Positions 18,123-27,462 of a stretch of 64,000 bases of DNA are shown here, in pieces. Both the position numbers and the translations under genes were made by a program. Under the pieces are notes generated by a model. It saw only the letters and a list, made by a program, of their open reading frames with translations, searched no databases and was not told where the DNA came from. Location: NCBI GenBank assembly GCA_036490335.1, contig DASXEB010000004.1, positions 208,800 through 272,799 on the forward strand, given 5' to 3'. The stretch's first letter is position 1, and each line of letters opens with the position of its first letter. The DNA comes from Palsa-1392 sp036490335. Lineage in GTDB: Bacteria > Verrucomicrobiota > Verrucomicrobiia > Chthoniobacterales > UBA10450.

Positions 18123-19268
18123 TTATAATGAGGGACGCGCCGGGGGACGCTTCACGCCCTGCGTGCTTCGAAACGATCGCGCGAAATCCAGAGACTCGCC
18201 GATTACCTGATCCATATTCAGATAGCGATACGTCCCCAGCCGGCCGAGAAATGAAATGCCTGACTCTTTTTCAGCCAGTGCCGCGTACTGATTCAGAATG
18301 GCCAAATCCGGCGCCAGACGTTTGGGATAATAAGGGGAATCTCGCGGTGAAGTCTCCTTACTGAACTCCCGAAAGGCGACTGTGCGCTCGTGAGATTCCC
18401 AAGGCGCGAAGTGCTTGTGCTCATGAATTCTGGTGTGGGGCGTGTCCATTCCCGGATAGTTAATGATGGCGGTTCCCTGGTAGTCACCCACCGCATCGAT
18501 CCGTTCGAAGGTGACCGTGCGATAGCCGAGTCGCCCGAGCCTGAATCCAAAGAAGGCATCAATCGGCCCGGTGTAAAATATGTGATTGAAGTCGCCGCGG
18601 TCGCTCGGTTGGAAACGAAACTCCAGCTCCAAGGAAATATGCTTATGTTCCAAAATACGCCGCACCATTTCGGAATAGCCCTCTCGTGGAATGCCCTGGT
18701 AGCGCGTGTTGTAGTAGTTGTCGTTGTAGTTAAAACGGACGGGCAAACGCTTCAGAATGGAAGCCGGTAACTCCGAAGGTTCCACGCCCCACTGCTTTTT
18801 GGTGTAACCATAGAAGAACGCCTCGTACAACTCCCGGCCAAGAAACTTCAGCGCCTGCTCCTCAAAGTTAGCGGGCTCGCCGATGCTCTTGTCGCCTAAC
18901 GAGTCTATGAATACGCGCGCTTCTGCCGGATCGAATGTCTTGCCAAAAAATTGATTGATCGTGTAAAGGTTGACCGGCAATGAGAAAACCCCGCGATCAA
19001 TCCGCGCTTTTACCCGATTTACAAACGGGCCAAAATCCGCGAAGCGGTTTACGTATTCCCAAACATCCTCGCGATCGGTATTGAAGATGTGGGGACCGTA
19101 GTGGTGTAACATCACCTGGCTTTCTTCGTCCCGCGAAGTGTGACAGTTGCCGGCGATATGGGGTCGCGCATCAACGACCTTGATTCTGCAATCCAGGTTA
19201 GTCGCCAACTCCCGCGCCACGACGGCGCCGGATAGCCCCGCACCTACGACCAGGAAGTTGCGTCTCAC
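18123..19268 (-). CDS. glf: UDP-galactopyranose mutase
   Basis: This flavoenzyme interconverts UDP-galactopyranose and UDP-galactofuranose, supplying galactofuranose for surface glycans. The 381-residue protein has the FAD-binding GAGLSGAVVARELA (about 8-21), followed by the family's HHYGPHIFNTD (about 55-65), GYTKKQWG (about 151-158) and RYQGIPREGYS (about 189-199). Near the C-terminus LGRLGTYRYLNMDQVI is also diagnostic. Length and motifs fit the bacterial class. It is the last gene of the polysaccharide block nearest rplK. Confidence 0.95.
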   Translation of the reverse strand: MRRNFLVVGAGLSGAVVARELATNLDCRIKVVDARPHIAGNCHTSRDEESQVMLHHYGPHIFNTDREDVWEYVNRFADFGPFVNRVKARIDRGVFSLPVNLYTINQFFGKTFDPAEARVFIDSLGDKSIGEPANFEEQALKFLGRELYEAFFYGYTKKQWGVEPSELPASILKRLPVRFNYNDNYYNTRYQGIPREGYSEMVRRILEHKHISLELEFRFQPSDRGDFNHIFYTGPIDAFFGFRLGRLGYRTVTFERIDAVGDYQGTAIINYPGMDTPHTRIHEHKHFAPWESHERTVAFREFSKETSPRDSPYYPKRLAPDLAILNQYAALAEKESGISFLGRLGTYRYLNMDQVIGESLDFARSFRSTQGVKRPPARPSL

Positions 19269-19295
19269 GAAGCGATATCTTGGCTGACCGTTTTC

Positions 19296-19577
19296 TTACT
19301 GTCGAGAGTCGGTCGTGCCAGGCTTCTGCGAGCGCTCCAAGCTTGGAAAATCGGGCGGAGGATGAGTTGTGAATCCTAAATCCTGCTTCCAGTAGGTCAG
19401 CCGGGTCTGCAGCAAAAAGACCGGGCGGACACTTCGCTCCAGCCCGACCACGTGAACTTTGCCGCCCCAGGGAATCAGGAGCACGCGTCCCAATGGCCTT
19501 CCGCTCTCCGAGTCGAAAATCTTCATCCCGATTTTGTGCACTACCGCCAGCCCGATCGATCGAAGAAGCATCTTCAT
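19296..19577 (-). CDS. Small hypothetical protein coupled to a glycosyltransferase-like gene
   Basis: The product is 93 residues from ATG 19575-19577 (MKMLLRSIGLAVVHKIGMK). This ATG overlaps the TGA of the upstream gene as ATGA, which supports the start and translational coupling. The N-terminus is mildly hydrophobic, the middle contains PLGRVLLIPWGGKVHVVGL, and the tail is polar and Pro/Ser rich. No known family was recognised. The context suggests a part in the polysaccharide locus. Confidence 0.55.
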   Translation of the reverse strand: MKMLLRSIGLAVVHKIGMKIFDSESGRPLGRVLLIPWGGKVHVVGLERSVRPVFLLQTRLTYWKQDLGFTTHPPPDFPSLERSQKPGTTDSRQ

Positions 19578-20374
19578 AAGGGACGAACGAAACTGGCAGG
19601 CAATGTTTTGACCGGATGCAAGGTCCACGCTCCCTGGCGTCGCGCCTCTTCTATTTCTGACCCGCGATCTCCCAAGTGCATCACGAATCGATTTTGATCG
19701 GTTAGATCACGAAGGCGAAATCCGAGGTGGTGAGCCAGCGTCGGGAGATAAAGTTCGACGTAGATGGGAAAGGGTTCTTCGCACGCGGCCACAGCCTTAA
19801 ATGCTTTCCTTTTCCAGAATGATCCTGTTCCAAGCATCGAGAGAATAACTCCTTTTTCGTCGCGTTTGCTGATACGCGCAAAGTAATCGTGAAAGCGCCC
19901 TTCGTTCTTATGATAAAGATAGTGTGCGCTGCTTGTGCCATCGATGCGGTGGAGGTGATGGGCAATAACGTCGGCTTGCTCCGTTAGGAGCCGTTCCTTC
20001 AATCGATCGAGTAAGTCACCTCGCAGCGGAATGTGGTCGTACTCCACCAGGTAAAGATATTGGTGGGCCGAATTTTGAAGGAAATCATTGGCCGCTTGCA
20101 CCACTCCCTCCCAACTTTGATGCTCTCGCTGCTGGTCGCGCAGGCGAAGTCGCGGGTCACTGATGAAGACCTTTTGCTCGAAATCGATCTTCGAGAAGTT
20201 CGAACTTGCCCCACCGTAGGCCAGAAGAAGAGAGTCCGCCGATACAACCGATCTCCAGGTTTCCATCGTTCGCTCCAAGTCGCTCGGCAGTTGGTGGGAC
20301 AGTAATACCACGAGGACATCTTTCGCCTTCGGACGTACCGGGCCAGGCTGCGCTCCGCGAGTTTCCGCTGTCAT
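19574..20374 (-). CDS. Glycosyltransferase-like protein
   Basis: This 266-residue soluble protein starts its fold with KDVLVVLLSHQLPSDLERTMETWR (about 18-41), like the first strand and helix of GT-A enzymes. The acidic segment YLYLVEYDHIPLRGD (about 107-121) sits where a DXD-type metal site would be expected. The C-terminal half has GTGSFWKRKAF. The family assignment is tentative; an unspecified nucleotide-sugar transferase is the most economical reading given its neighbours. Confidence 0.55.
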   Translation of the reverse strand: MTAETRGAQPGPVRPKAKDVLVVLLSHQLPSDLERTMETWRSVVSADSLLLAYGGASSNFSKIDFEQKVFISDPRLRLRDQQREHQSWEGVVQAANDFLQNSAHQYLYLVEYDHIPLRGDLLDRLKERLLTEQADVIAHHLHRIDGTSSAHYLYHKNEGRFHDYFARISKRDEKGVILSMLGTGSFWKRKAFKAVAACEEPFPIYVELYLPTLAHHLGFRLRDLTDQNRFVMHLGDRGSEIEEARRQGAWTLHPVKTLPASFVRPL

Positions 20375-20438
20375 TCCTTATGAGGCCCTGCTCTTCTCGA
20401 TTCGCATCGCCTAACGAGCAAAGCAGGGAACGGTTGTT

Positions 20439-21428
20439 TTAAGAACCACCGCCCAGGGCTCCGGACTGCCGACAGTTTCGAAGCCATCTCACGGTCACTT
20501 CGATTCCTTGGTCCAGTGTGTAGGGATTCTCGCCCAGTAACTCGAAGGTGCGATCCATTGGTGTCATATATTGTTGGGTCATGCTGCAAAAACGCGAGCT
20601 ATTGATGAAGAACGGCTTGCCCGTGATCGCACTCGGAATATCGCCTAACAAGGCTAAGATGCGCATGACATTTCGTGGCACCACTCGCGCGTCGTGTCCT
20701 CTGAGTGCGCGCGAAAAGCCGTTTACCCAGTTGAACAGGTCGGTGGGTCGATCGCCGAGATAAAGCGTCTGACCATTTACCAGATCGCGAGGCGCTTCAA
20801 ATATCTTCCGCATTTGGTGCGCGATATTCATGACATAGCCGTAGCAGCGCATGACTGGGGTGCGGCCCGGATGGAGATAAAGGCCACTCTGCACGATCCT
20901 CCAAAATTCGCGCCGGTATCGCATATGCCATGGCCCCCAGATATTCGTGGGCCGAACGATGGTCCAGGAAGCTGGCAGATTTGCTTCTCTCGTTAGGCGT
21001 TCGGTAATGACTTTGCTCTGTCCATAAACAGTGTTGGGATAGTAATCGCTGTCACCCTGCGGCAGGCGGCCCGGTGCGCAGACAAACTGAGAAGAAGTGA
21101 TGATGAAACGTTCGACCGACGGAGTTGCCGCAATCGCGTCGAGTACGTTCCCGGTTCCAACGGTATTGGCTTTATATCCCACTTCGACCGTCGTATTCTC
21201 ATCGCATTCTGCGCGAGCCGCCAGGTGGATGACGTGGCTCGGTTGAAATTCATTAAAAATCGACCGAGTGGCATTCGAGTCCAGAATATCTCCCTGCCGC
21301 CAGTAGGTTCGTTGGCTGGAATCAAGGGGAGGATCGAGTGAATAGTTCAGAATTGCAGTTTCAGCAGCAAATAACTCAATGAGATTAGTGCCGATAAATC
21401 CTGAACCGCCTGTGACCAGCAGTCTCAT
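20439..21428 (-). CDS. NAD-dependent epimerase/dehydratase (extended SDR)
   Basis: This 329-residue enzyme has an N-terminal Rossmann motif TGGSGFIGTNLIE (about 6-18), HLAARAECDENT, and the active-site YGQSK (YxxxK, about 138-142). The preceding SSQFVC strand is also typical. Such proteins epimerise or dehydrate NDP-sugars; the exact substrate cannot be read from the sequence. It belongs to the polysaccharide locus and is divergently transcribed from the next glycosyltransferase. Confidence 0.85.
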   Translation of the reverse strand: MRLLVTGGSGFIGTNLIELFAAETAILNYSLDPPLDSSQRTYWRQGDILDSNATRSIFNEFQPSHVIHLAARAECDENTTVEVGYKANTVGTGNVLDAIAATPSVERFIITSSQFVCAPGRLPQGDSDYYPNTVYGQSKVITERLTREANLPASWTIVRPTNIWGPWHMRYRREFWRIVQSGLYLHPGRTPVMRCYGYVMNIAHQMRKIFEAPRDLVNGQTLYLGDRPTDLFNWVNGFSRALRGHDARVVPRNVMRILALLGDIPSAITGKPFFINSSRFCSMTQQYMTPMDRTFELLGENPYTLDQGIEVTVRWLRNCRQSGALGGGS

Positions 21429-21509
21429 TGTGCGAGCGAGATCGGCGGGGATAAAGATGGAAAAACGCCGCTACTGACGATCGCCTTTCGAGAGCGAAGA
21501 ATATATTTC

Positions 21510-22649
21510 ATGGCCGCTTCAAAACCAAAGGTAGTTATGGCAGGTCAGGTCCCGCCGCCATTCGGTGGGCAGAATATTATGATTCAGAATGCGTTTGCGC
21601 AATTTAGCCGGTCGCCGGAGTGCGATGCGGTTCGTCTTCCGTTTTTCTTTACGCCGGATGTTCGACAATCGCGCAAGGGAAATGCTGGAAAGATCCTTGA
21701 GTTGTTTCGCGTCATCGCGCGACTGCTGCGGATTCGAGCAAAGGGCTCGGTCTCACTAATTCTTTATCCCACCGGCGGACCGCAACGCGTTCCCATGATC
21801 AGGGATCTCCTCCTGTTGCCCTGGATTTTCCTCTGCACCCGCCGTGTCGTGCTGCATTTTCATGCCGCCGGCATCGCGGAGCGTTTCTGCGCGATGCGGG
21901 TCGGCCTCTTAGAGCGCAGCCTTCGCTGGCTCTACCGCAAGGCCTTTGCCGCTGTGGTCATGACCGAATTTAATCGTCGCGATCCTGAGGCGGCTGGTAT
22001 CCAGCGCGTCCTTGTCATCCCACACCGGATCGAAGATAGTTACGATCCTTTACTCGTTAGGCGGGACGATTCGACATCGCCTCGTATTCTGTATGTGGGC
22101 CATCTTTGCGCGGATAAGGGGACACCGGAGATGTTGCAGGCGTTTGCCGCAATTAGAACGAGACATCCTGGTTTGGTCCTCGAGCTCGTGGGGGAGTGTC
22201 TGCCTCCTTTTTCCGATGAAGACCTGACCCGACTAATCTCCAGCTTGGAGCTTCAACCCTACGTTGAGAAGTCCGGAGTGTTAACCGGACGAGCGAAGAA
22301 TGAGGCTTTTGGTCGGGCCGATCTTTTTGCTTTTCCGAGCGTCGCTCCCTACGAATCCTTCGGCCTCGTCCTGATTGAAGCGATGGCATGGGGACTGCCG
22401 ATCGTCGCGAGCGACTGGCGAGGGAATCGGGAAGTCCTCACTCCCGAGGCGGGCGCGATCTTTTTCCCCGTTTCCCCCTCGCCGGCCGGCGCCCTTGAAG
22501 CTGCGTTCGAAGAAGCGCTTTCACGGCGAGATGAATGGGCTGACTGGGGAGAAGCAAATCGGCGAATTTTCACACAACGCTACTGCGAGAGCGGGGACGC
22601 ACATTGGCTGACCGCGCCGATTCTATCGCTGCTGCGAGCCGCAGGATAA
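21510..22649 (+). CDS. Glycosyltransferase, GT4 family
   Basis: The 379-residue protein has a GT-B fold. The N-terminal Gly-rich loop is VPPPFGGQNIMIQN (about 14-27). The C-terminal nucleotide-sugar domain carries ILYVGHLCADKGTPEMLQAF (about 194-213) and the acidic EX7E-like region FAFPSVAPYESFGLVLIEAMAWGLPIVAS (about 276-304). It probably adds a sugar during polysaccharide assembly at the cytoplasmic face. It is the only plus-strand gene in the locus. It faces a convergent GT2 gene, with array B between them. Confidence 0.9.
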   Translation: MAASKPKVVMAGQVPPPFGGQNIMIQNAFAQFSRSPECDAVRLPFFFTPDVRQSRKGNAGKILELFRVIARLLRIRAKGSVSLILYPTGGPQRVPMIRDLLLLPWIFLCTRRVVLHFHAAGIAERFCAMRVGLLERSLRWLYRKAFAAVVMTEFNRRDPEAAGIQRVLVIPHRIEDSYDPLLVRRDDSTSPRILYVGHLCADKGTPEMLQAFAAIRTRHPGLVLELVGECLPPFSDEDLTRLISSLELQPYVEKSGVLTGRAKNEAFGRADLFAFPSVAPYESFGLVLIEAMAWGLPIVASDWRGNREVLTPEAGAIFFPVSPSPAGALEAAFEEALSRRDEWADWGEANRRIFTQRYCESGDAHWLTAPILSLLRAAG

Positions 22650-22763
22650 CGAGTCCGGTTGGGCTGAGTTAGGAACGAACGAGACCGTCGAAGTGGTGTT
22701 TTCGGAGGCTAATGCTTTCTTGCGCGGAACACCGTCGCTGTGAACAGTGCTAACGCCCCGGAC

Positions 22764-22940
22764 CATGTGCTAGCCACCCTTGGAGTATGCGCTCGCCATT
22801 GCAGAGCATGCGCTGACACTCGCAGAGCATGCGCTGGGCGTCGCAGAGCATACGCTAGTCACCCTTGGAGCATGCTCTGGCCATCGCAGAGCATGCGCTA
22901 GCCATCCCTGGAGCATGCGCTGAGGTCGCGAACACATGCT
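22764..22940. repeat. 21/22-bp-period array B
   Basis: Nine copies of a CATG-centred core (consensus AGAGCATGCGCT, near-palindromic GCATGC) begin at 22764, 22786, 22807, 22828, 22849, 22871, 22892, 22914 and 22935. The steps are 22, 21, 21, 21, 22, 21, 22 and 21 bp. The spacers are degenerate, of the type NGCCATCGC or NGCCACCCTTG. It occupies the gap between two convergent glycosyltransferase genes. The 22-bp steps and in-frame stops rule out a long coding repeat here. Confidence 0.9.
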
Positions 22941-22995
22941 CATTTGCCCTCCGCAAAAGAGGATCCCCGCTTTGTTAACAACACGATGTCGAATT

Positions 22996-23829
22996 CTAAT
23001 CTAATCCAGGCCAATAGAATCCGATGCCCTTGCGAGTGAAATGCTGCCGCTTTTCCGGGGACTGAAGAGTAAAGATGTCGATTTCGACGCGGCGCGGCCA
23101 ATAAGCCCCGGCCATCATTTTTTTTAACCGATGGATCCAGACGATCTCGGAGCGAAAACCCTGCGAAGCCTTCCCCAGTTGCCGGTGCCAGGTCTCGCCC
23201 TCGGTTCGCGACACCGTGCTCGCCCCCAAATTTTCGCCTGTAAATGCGAATACTGAAACCGGCTTTGGCAGCATGGCCATCCTTACGTTCGCGCTCAGCA
23301 GTCGATCGATCCAAACCGCATCTCCGATGGCTTTCCAGTGCGGATCGAAATAGAATCCACGCTCGAGCAGACGGCGACGAAAGAACGTCGCGCAGGTCGA
23401 AGTATTCAGGTGCGCCACCCGGAGATGCCGTTGGGTCGGGAGGATGCTCCGCCGATACGAAATCGGCTCCCCTCTTTTATCCACGAGAATGACATCGGCG
23501 AAAAGCAATTCGACTGCCGGGCGCGAATCAAAAAATTTCGCCACCGTCGCGAGCGCCCCGGGAAGATATTGCTCGTCGCAGTTGAGGTAGGCGCAGACAT
23601 CTCCGCCAGCGCGCGCCAGGCCGCGATTGATCGCGTCGTACATTCCCTGATCGCTTTCGAAAAAAGATCGCACGCGTTTGTCTCGGGCAAGCCAATCGCG
23701 GGTGCCGTCGTCGGAATTGGCGTCTTGCACGATATGTTCAACGGTTACTCCCTTCTGATCGGCCACCGAAGCAACGGCCAGGCGAAGCCATTTGCTCTGG
23801 TTGAGACTGGGCGTAACGATTGAGATCAT
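22996..23829 (-). CDS. Glycosyltransferase, GT2 family
   Basis: This 277-residue GT-A enzyme begins MISIVTPSLNQSKWLRLAVAS, the classic first strand, then VEHIVQDANSDDGTRDWL (about 30-47). The metal-binding region is CAYLNCDEQYLPGAL (about 81-95). It probably transfers a sugar in the polysaccharide pathway. It reads towards array B and lies 41 bp downstream of the polymerase-like gene on the same strand. Confidence 0.9.
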   Translation of the reverse strand: MISIVTPSLNQSKWLRLAVASVADQKGVTVEHIVQDANSDDGTRDWLARDKRVRSFFESDQGMYDAINRGLARAGGDVCAYLNCDEQYLPGALATVAKFFDSRPAVELLFADVILVDKRGEPISYRRSILPTQRHLRVAHLNTSTCATFFRRRLLERGFYFDPHWKAIGDAVWIDRLLSANVRMAMLPKPVSVFAFTGENLGASTVSRTEGETWHRQLGKASQGFRSEIVWIHRLKKMMAGAYWPRRVEIDIFTLQSPEKRQHFTRKGIGFYWPGLD

Positions 23830-23870
23830 CCCTGTCCTGGCCCTGACAAGCTATTCGACCCGCAAGGCTC

Positions 23871-25403
23871 TTAGATTCGCACGAGTTGAGGTCTTGGCTC
23901 GCCGCGGATCGTATTCCCCGGCAAGAGGTCCGGCTTCGCGCTGGTTCCCCGAGATAACCTCAGAAAGACCCCGGCCAGGGCGAATTGTTGCGGCAGGAAA
24001 GTTCCCAGGGTGACTGCGCCGAACCAATAGGAGAGGATGGAAACCGCTAGTTGCAATCCTAGAAAACGCAGTGCGAAGCCGGCCGGATTGGCTTTATCGA
24101 AAGAGACATGAAGGGTTCGCCACAGTAACATGGCGGTCCAAACGACAAAGAAAACTGTTCCAACAAGGCCCACGGCATCGACGCAGGCAAAGAGCCCGTT
24201 ATGGACATTGCCCACTTCCACCATTTGATCGAGATCCGTCGCGCGCGGGTCATAGACCGAAGTCTCGGCCCATTCGCTCCGAAAACCGAAGCCGCGGCCA
24301 AATAATGGCTGTTGCGGGAAGTATTCGCGTTCCCACAGAGTCCAAACCTGAAATCGAAAATCGTTCGACGCCGTCGCATCCCGAACCATGTCGGCGTCCC
24401 AATCGCCGGGTAGAAAAACGAGCGAGCGTTGCATCTGTTTCGGCAGACGAAGAATCGAGGAGTTGAATGCGGAAAGACCGAATAGCACCACCAAAATTAG
24501 TGGGACCAAGAGGAAAAGGCGCCCCCGAAGATCACGATAGCCCGCCACCATTACGGTAAAGAGATAGTTGACCAGGGCAGACCGGAACCCCGAATAAAGC
24601 ACCGCCACAGATCCGAGAAAAAAGGAGCCGAGGCGCAGGAAATTTCCCAGCGTCAGAAGACGCCAAATTGGAGCGGCCGCCAGGACGATGGCGACAAGGA
24701 CACACCCGAAATTGCCGAAAGGGCCGATACGCCCTGTTATATCTATCTGACCGGTCGTCAGCTCCGTAACGCCGCCGGCGCCGACTGCGGAGTAGAATGG
24801 ATAAATCTTAAGAATCAAAGATGGGAAAATGGTGGTTATGATGCCAATCGCGAGGTCGAAGGAGGTGACGGCGAGAACGAAGTAGGGAAGCTTGTTCCAA
24901 ACGCTCGGCTTCATGGAGATGCTTTGGGTGACAAAAAAAGCGATCAACCCGACATAGACGTTCACGTAGTTGCGGCCGCCCCAAACCTGGGAACCGAGGA
25001 AGCGCATGCCAAATCGATCGTGGATTCCGTGCCAGGTCATGATGAGCATGAAACCCGAGAGGGCGATGAGCAAAGAGCGATCGACTCTAGCAAGGGCTTT
25101 TCGACGGAGGACGATTTCCTCGACAATGAACTTCGCCACTCCAATCGCCATCAGGATTTGGAACGTAGTAAAGGATCCTCCCAGAATTGGGAAGGTCCCG
25201 CCGAGATAAGACGAGCAGATGACGATTGGCCAGAACCATTGTCCAACTCCGAACCAGACAATCGTCCCGACGAAAAAAAGCGCGACGAATGTTAAGTGCT
25301 CATAATCCGACGTGCCGATGATTGTCCCCAGTGCAATCGCCAGGGCCAATCCGATTGTTCCGACGAGGAACGGCTTTGCTTTTTCGCCTAGATAGGGCTG
25401 CAT
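23871..25403 (-). CDS. O-antigen polymerase/ligase-like membrane protein (Wzy-like)
   Basis: This 510-residue protein has about ten to twelve transmembrane helices and a large loop in the second half containing PGDWDADMVRDATASND. After the loop comes GNVHNGLFACVDAVGLVGTVFFV (about 409-431). The HN..L...G..G pattern there is characteristic of the Wzy/WaaL family. Such proteins polymerise or ligate lipid-linked repeat units at the periplasmic face. Sequence alone does not separate polymerase from ligase. The gene sits between two glycosyltransferase genes. Confidence 0.8.
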   Translation of the reverse strand: MQPYLGEKAKPFLVGTIGLALAIALGTIIGTSDYEHLTFVALFFVGTIVWFGVGQWFWPIVICSSYLGGTFPILGGSFTTFQILMAIGVAKFIVEEIVLRRKALARVDRSLLIALSGFMLIMTWHGIHDRFGMRFLGSQVWGGRNYVNVYVGLIAFFVTQSISMKPSVWNKLPYFVLAVTSFDLAIGIITTIFPSLILKIYPFYSAVGAGGVTELTTGQIDITGRIGPFGNFGCVLVAIVLAAAPIWRLLTLGNFLRLGSFFLGSVAVLYSGFRSALVNYLFTVMVAGYRDLRGRLFLLVPLILVVLFGLSAFNSSILRLPKQMQRSLVFLPGDWDADMVRDATASNDFRFQVWTLWEREYFPQQPLFGRGFGFRSEWAETSVYDPRATDLDQMVEVGNVHNGLFACVDAVGLVGTVFFVVWTAMLLWRTLHVSFDKANPAGFALRFLGLQLAVSILSYWFGAVTLGTFLPQQFALAGVFLRLSRGTSAKPDLLPGNTIRGEPRPQLVRI

Positions 25404-25453
25404 CGAGACAGAAACGCCCGCATCTTATCACAGATCGATCGCGGCGTCCGCAT

Positions 25454-26470
25454 TTAGTAGAACGCGATCGGTTGCGCCGGCCACGTGTAAAGCGGTTTCG
25501 TAAAATTGTAACTCCTTTTCGCCATGTCATCGAGTCCGCGCATAATCGCGTCGCAGACGATTTCGGGTGGCGGCTGCGCGGAATCGTTAGCCGCGATGTA
25601 GATCGGCACACGAAATGGGTTCCAGCGCAGGCTGAAGTCGATTCTCCATTGATCCTGAGCCCACACGATCGTCGGTTTCCCGCAAAGATTCGCCAGGTGC
25701 ATCGGTCCGCTGTTCTCTCCCGCGACCGCTCGCGCCGCTGAGATTGCCGCTACCGTCTCTTTCAGGTCGATCGTGCGCAGGTCATCGCTCCCCGGCGGAC
25801 AATAAGAGTAATCGGGATGCCCGATGCAGCCGTTCGTTAGGCCATGATCGCGACAGCGCGCAACGAGCACGTCGGCCAGATCGGGCGAATAATTTTTCTG
25901 ATGGTCATAACCCTCCTTGCGAACAGCGCGGAAATGAAAAAGGACATCGCAACTTTTTTCCGCCGGCGTCTCCTCGAGCAGACGAAACTGCTGGCCCCAC
26001 ATCCGCCGATGATATTGCGTGCAGAGCAATCGCGGGTCGAACTGATCGTAGTCCTCCAGGGCAATTCGGCGCGCCAGGTCGGTCGCCATGCGCTGCGCCG
26101 TCGCGGGATCGGTTCGTCCATAGCCATAGCCGGCTGTTTTCAAATCCAGCTTATGATAATGCACCTCACACTCTTCGTAGAGATAATCGCGGCCTGGGTA
26201 AGTGAGCACGTGCACTCGTTCGTAATGCGGCCGCCGCGCCCTGACGAAACCCTGCCACTGCATCAATTCGTATCCAAATTCGCCGGCGAAAGGCCCGGCG
26301 ATCAGGTTCCGTTTCGGGGCAAATTTTTGCCGGAGGCAGGGAATGAAATTGGCCAGCTTCTCCGTCGTCGTGTAGCGATGGGAAACTATCGCGTCACCCC
26401 CGACGTTGGCCTTTAGCGCCTGCTCGCCCTCAGCGGCCGTTTGCTGCCTCCCATCCTTTCGGTTGGACAT
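25454..26470 (-). CDS. Glycosyltransferase GT9/heptosyltransferase-like
   Basis: The 338-residue product starts at ATG 26468-26470 (MSNRKDG), 5 bp after the upstream gene's stop; a TTG 15 bp upstream is less likely. The C-terminal part has GENSGPMHLANLCGKPTIVWA (about 255-275), the hallmark of ADP-heptose-type transferases. The N-terminal part contains AGPFAGEFGYELMQWQG and is unusual for that family. The donor sugar is unknown. It probably acts in cell-surface glycan synthesis with the adjacent genes. Confidence 0.7.
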   Translation of the reverse strand: MSNRKDGRQQTAAEGEQALKANVGGDAIVSHRYTTTEKLANFIPCLRQKFAPKRNLIAGPFAGEFGYELMQWQGFVRARRPHYERVHVLTYPGRDYLYEECEVHYHKLDLKTAGYGYGRTDPATAQRMATDLARRIALEDYDQFDPRLLCTQYHRRMWGQQFRLLEETPAEKSCDVLFHFRAVRKEGYDHQKNYSPDLADVLVARCRDHGLTNGCIGHPDYSYCPPGSDDLRTIDLKETVAAISAARAVAGENSGPMHLANLCGKPTIVWAQDQWRIDFSLRWNPFRVPIYIAANDSAQPPPEIVCDAIMRGLDDMAKRSYNFTKPLYTWPAQPIAFY

Positions 26471-26475
26471 CGTGA

Positions 26476-27192
26476 TCACTTGCAACCGTCGGACAACCTG
26501 CGCGCGAACCGTCGCGGCAGCAGGCGCAGACAGAATTCGCAGACGGAGGAGGGGAGCCAGGTCGCGGCGATTTCAGCCGGGTTGCAGCGCATCTTCCAGA
26601 GAGCGACATCGGCTGCCCGTTTGCTTTCGCGCGAAGGCTTCAACGCAATTTTTCGAGCGCTTAAAAGGCCGACGTCGCTGATGCCGTGGAGCTGCACCTC
26701 CCAGTTATCCAATCGCGAGAGATAAGGGACAAGCCATTTCCCTTTCCGCATTCGGGCGTCGTGCGCGAGGATTTGACCGCCAATAGGAATGAAGGGATCG
26801 AGCAGGCGCAACTCCGCCATCTGCTCGCCCGGATTATTTCCGCCATCGAGAAAGGCGAGATCGACCTGCGCTCCCTGCCCAAGCTCACGCAGCCACGGCG
26901 GAATCACTTTCTCAGAAATCCCAAAAAGCGGCGTGAAACGGTGGAGCGTTTCCGGAGCGGCCGCGCGCAGGTTCGCCAGCATCTGATCGTAAATCGAGCG
27001 GTCCGCTTCGATTCCCCAGAGATGACCGCGGCTATTTTTTTCGAGCGCGCGAAGGATGTGCACAGTGCTTCCGCCACCGAGCCATGTCCCCACTTCCAGC
27101 ACGATCTCGGGCGGAGTGGGCGCCCCCGTAATGGCGCGAGTCAGCAGGGCGCGCTCTTCGGCATTAAGCTGGCCGGCAATCTCTGTCGTCAC
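26476..27192 (-). CDS. Class I SAM-dependent methyltransferase
   Basis: This 238-residue protein carries EIVLEVGTWLGGGSTVHILRAL (about 29-50), a variant of the glycine-rich SAM-binding loop, then LWGIEADRS (acidic strand 2). VDLAFLDGGNNPGEQMAELRLL (about 110-131) is as in sugar O-methyltransferases of the Methyltransf_24 type. The GTG start (27190-27192) overlaps the TGA of a decayed glycosyltransferase frame as GTGA, suggesting it was once coupled to it. It likely methylates a polysaccharide sugar. Confidence 0.8.
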   Translation of the reverse strand: MTTEIAGQLNAEERALLTRAITGAPTPPEIVLEVGTWLGGGSTVHILRALEKNSRGHLWGIEADRSIYDQMLANLRAAAPETLHRFTPLFGISEKVIPPWLRELGQGAQVDLAFLDGGNNPGEQMAELRLLDPFIPIGGQILAHDARMRKGKWLVPYLSRLDNWEVQLHGISDVGLLSARKIALKPSRESKRAADVALWKMRCNPAEIAATWLPSSVCEFCLRLLPRRFARRLSDGCK

Positions 27193-27430
27193 GATTTTGT
27201 GGCGAGGGCTATGCCCCGCGAAATAACCTCGCGGTAGCTCCCAACGTGCCGTTCTGCGATCACATCAGGATGATAACGCATCCCCATTTTCTTGCGCAGC
27301 TCTTTTCGATAAAGACGGTCGCGTTCGAGCTATCGCTGTCGCCCTCAACTAGTGGCTTTCATCCTTCCAACGAAATAATCCTGCGCCTTCCAGTCGTCGA
27401 GAATATTGGAAACACCCCGTACCCGGACAT
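27189..27430 (-). pseudogene. Decayed 3' end of a GT4 gene
   Basis: Reading leftwards, MGMRYHPDVIAERHVGSYREVIS and a TGA at 27189-27191 closely match the C-terminus of the intact glycosyltransferase at 27833-29002 (MRMRYHPDVIAAQHVGIYREVIS). Further upstream, similarity continues in broken frames (LEGAGLF with WKDE, compared with VEGAELF and LEDE in the intact copy) up to about 27430. Array C begins after that. This is a duplicated, degraded gene end. Confidence 0.8.
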
Positions 27431-27462
27431 CTGGAGCGGGTGCCGCGGCACTTGTCGGCGAC

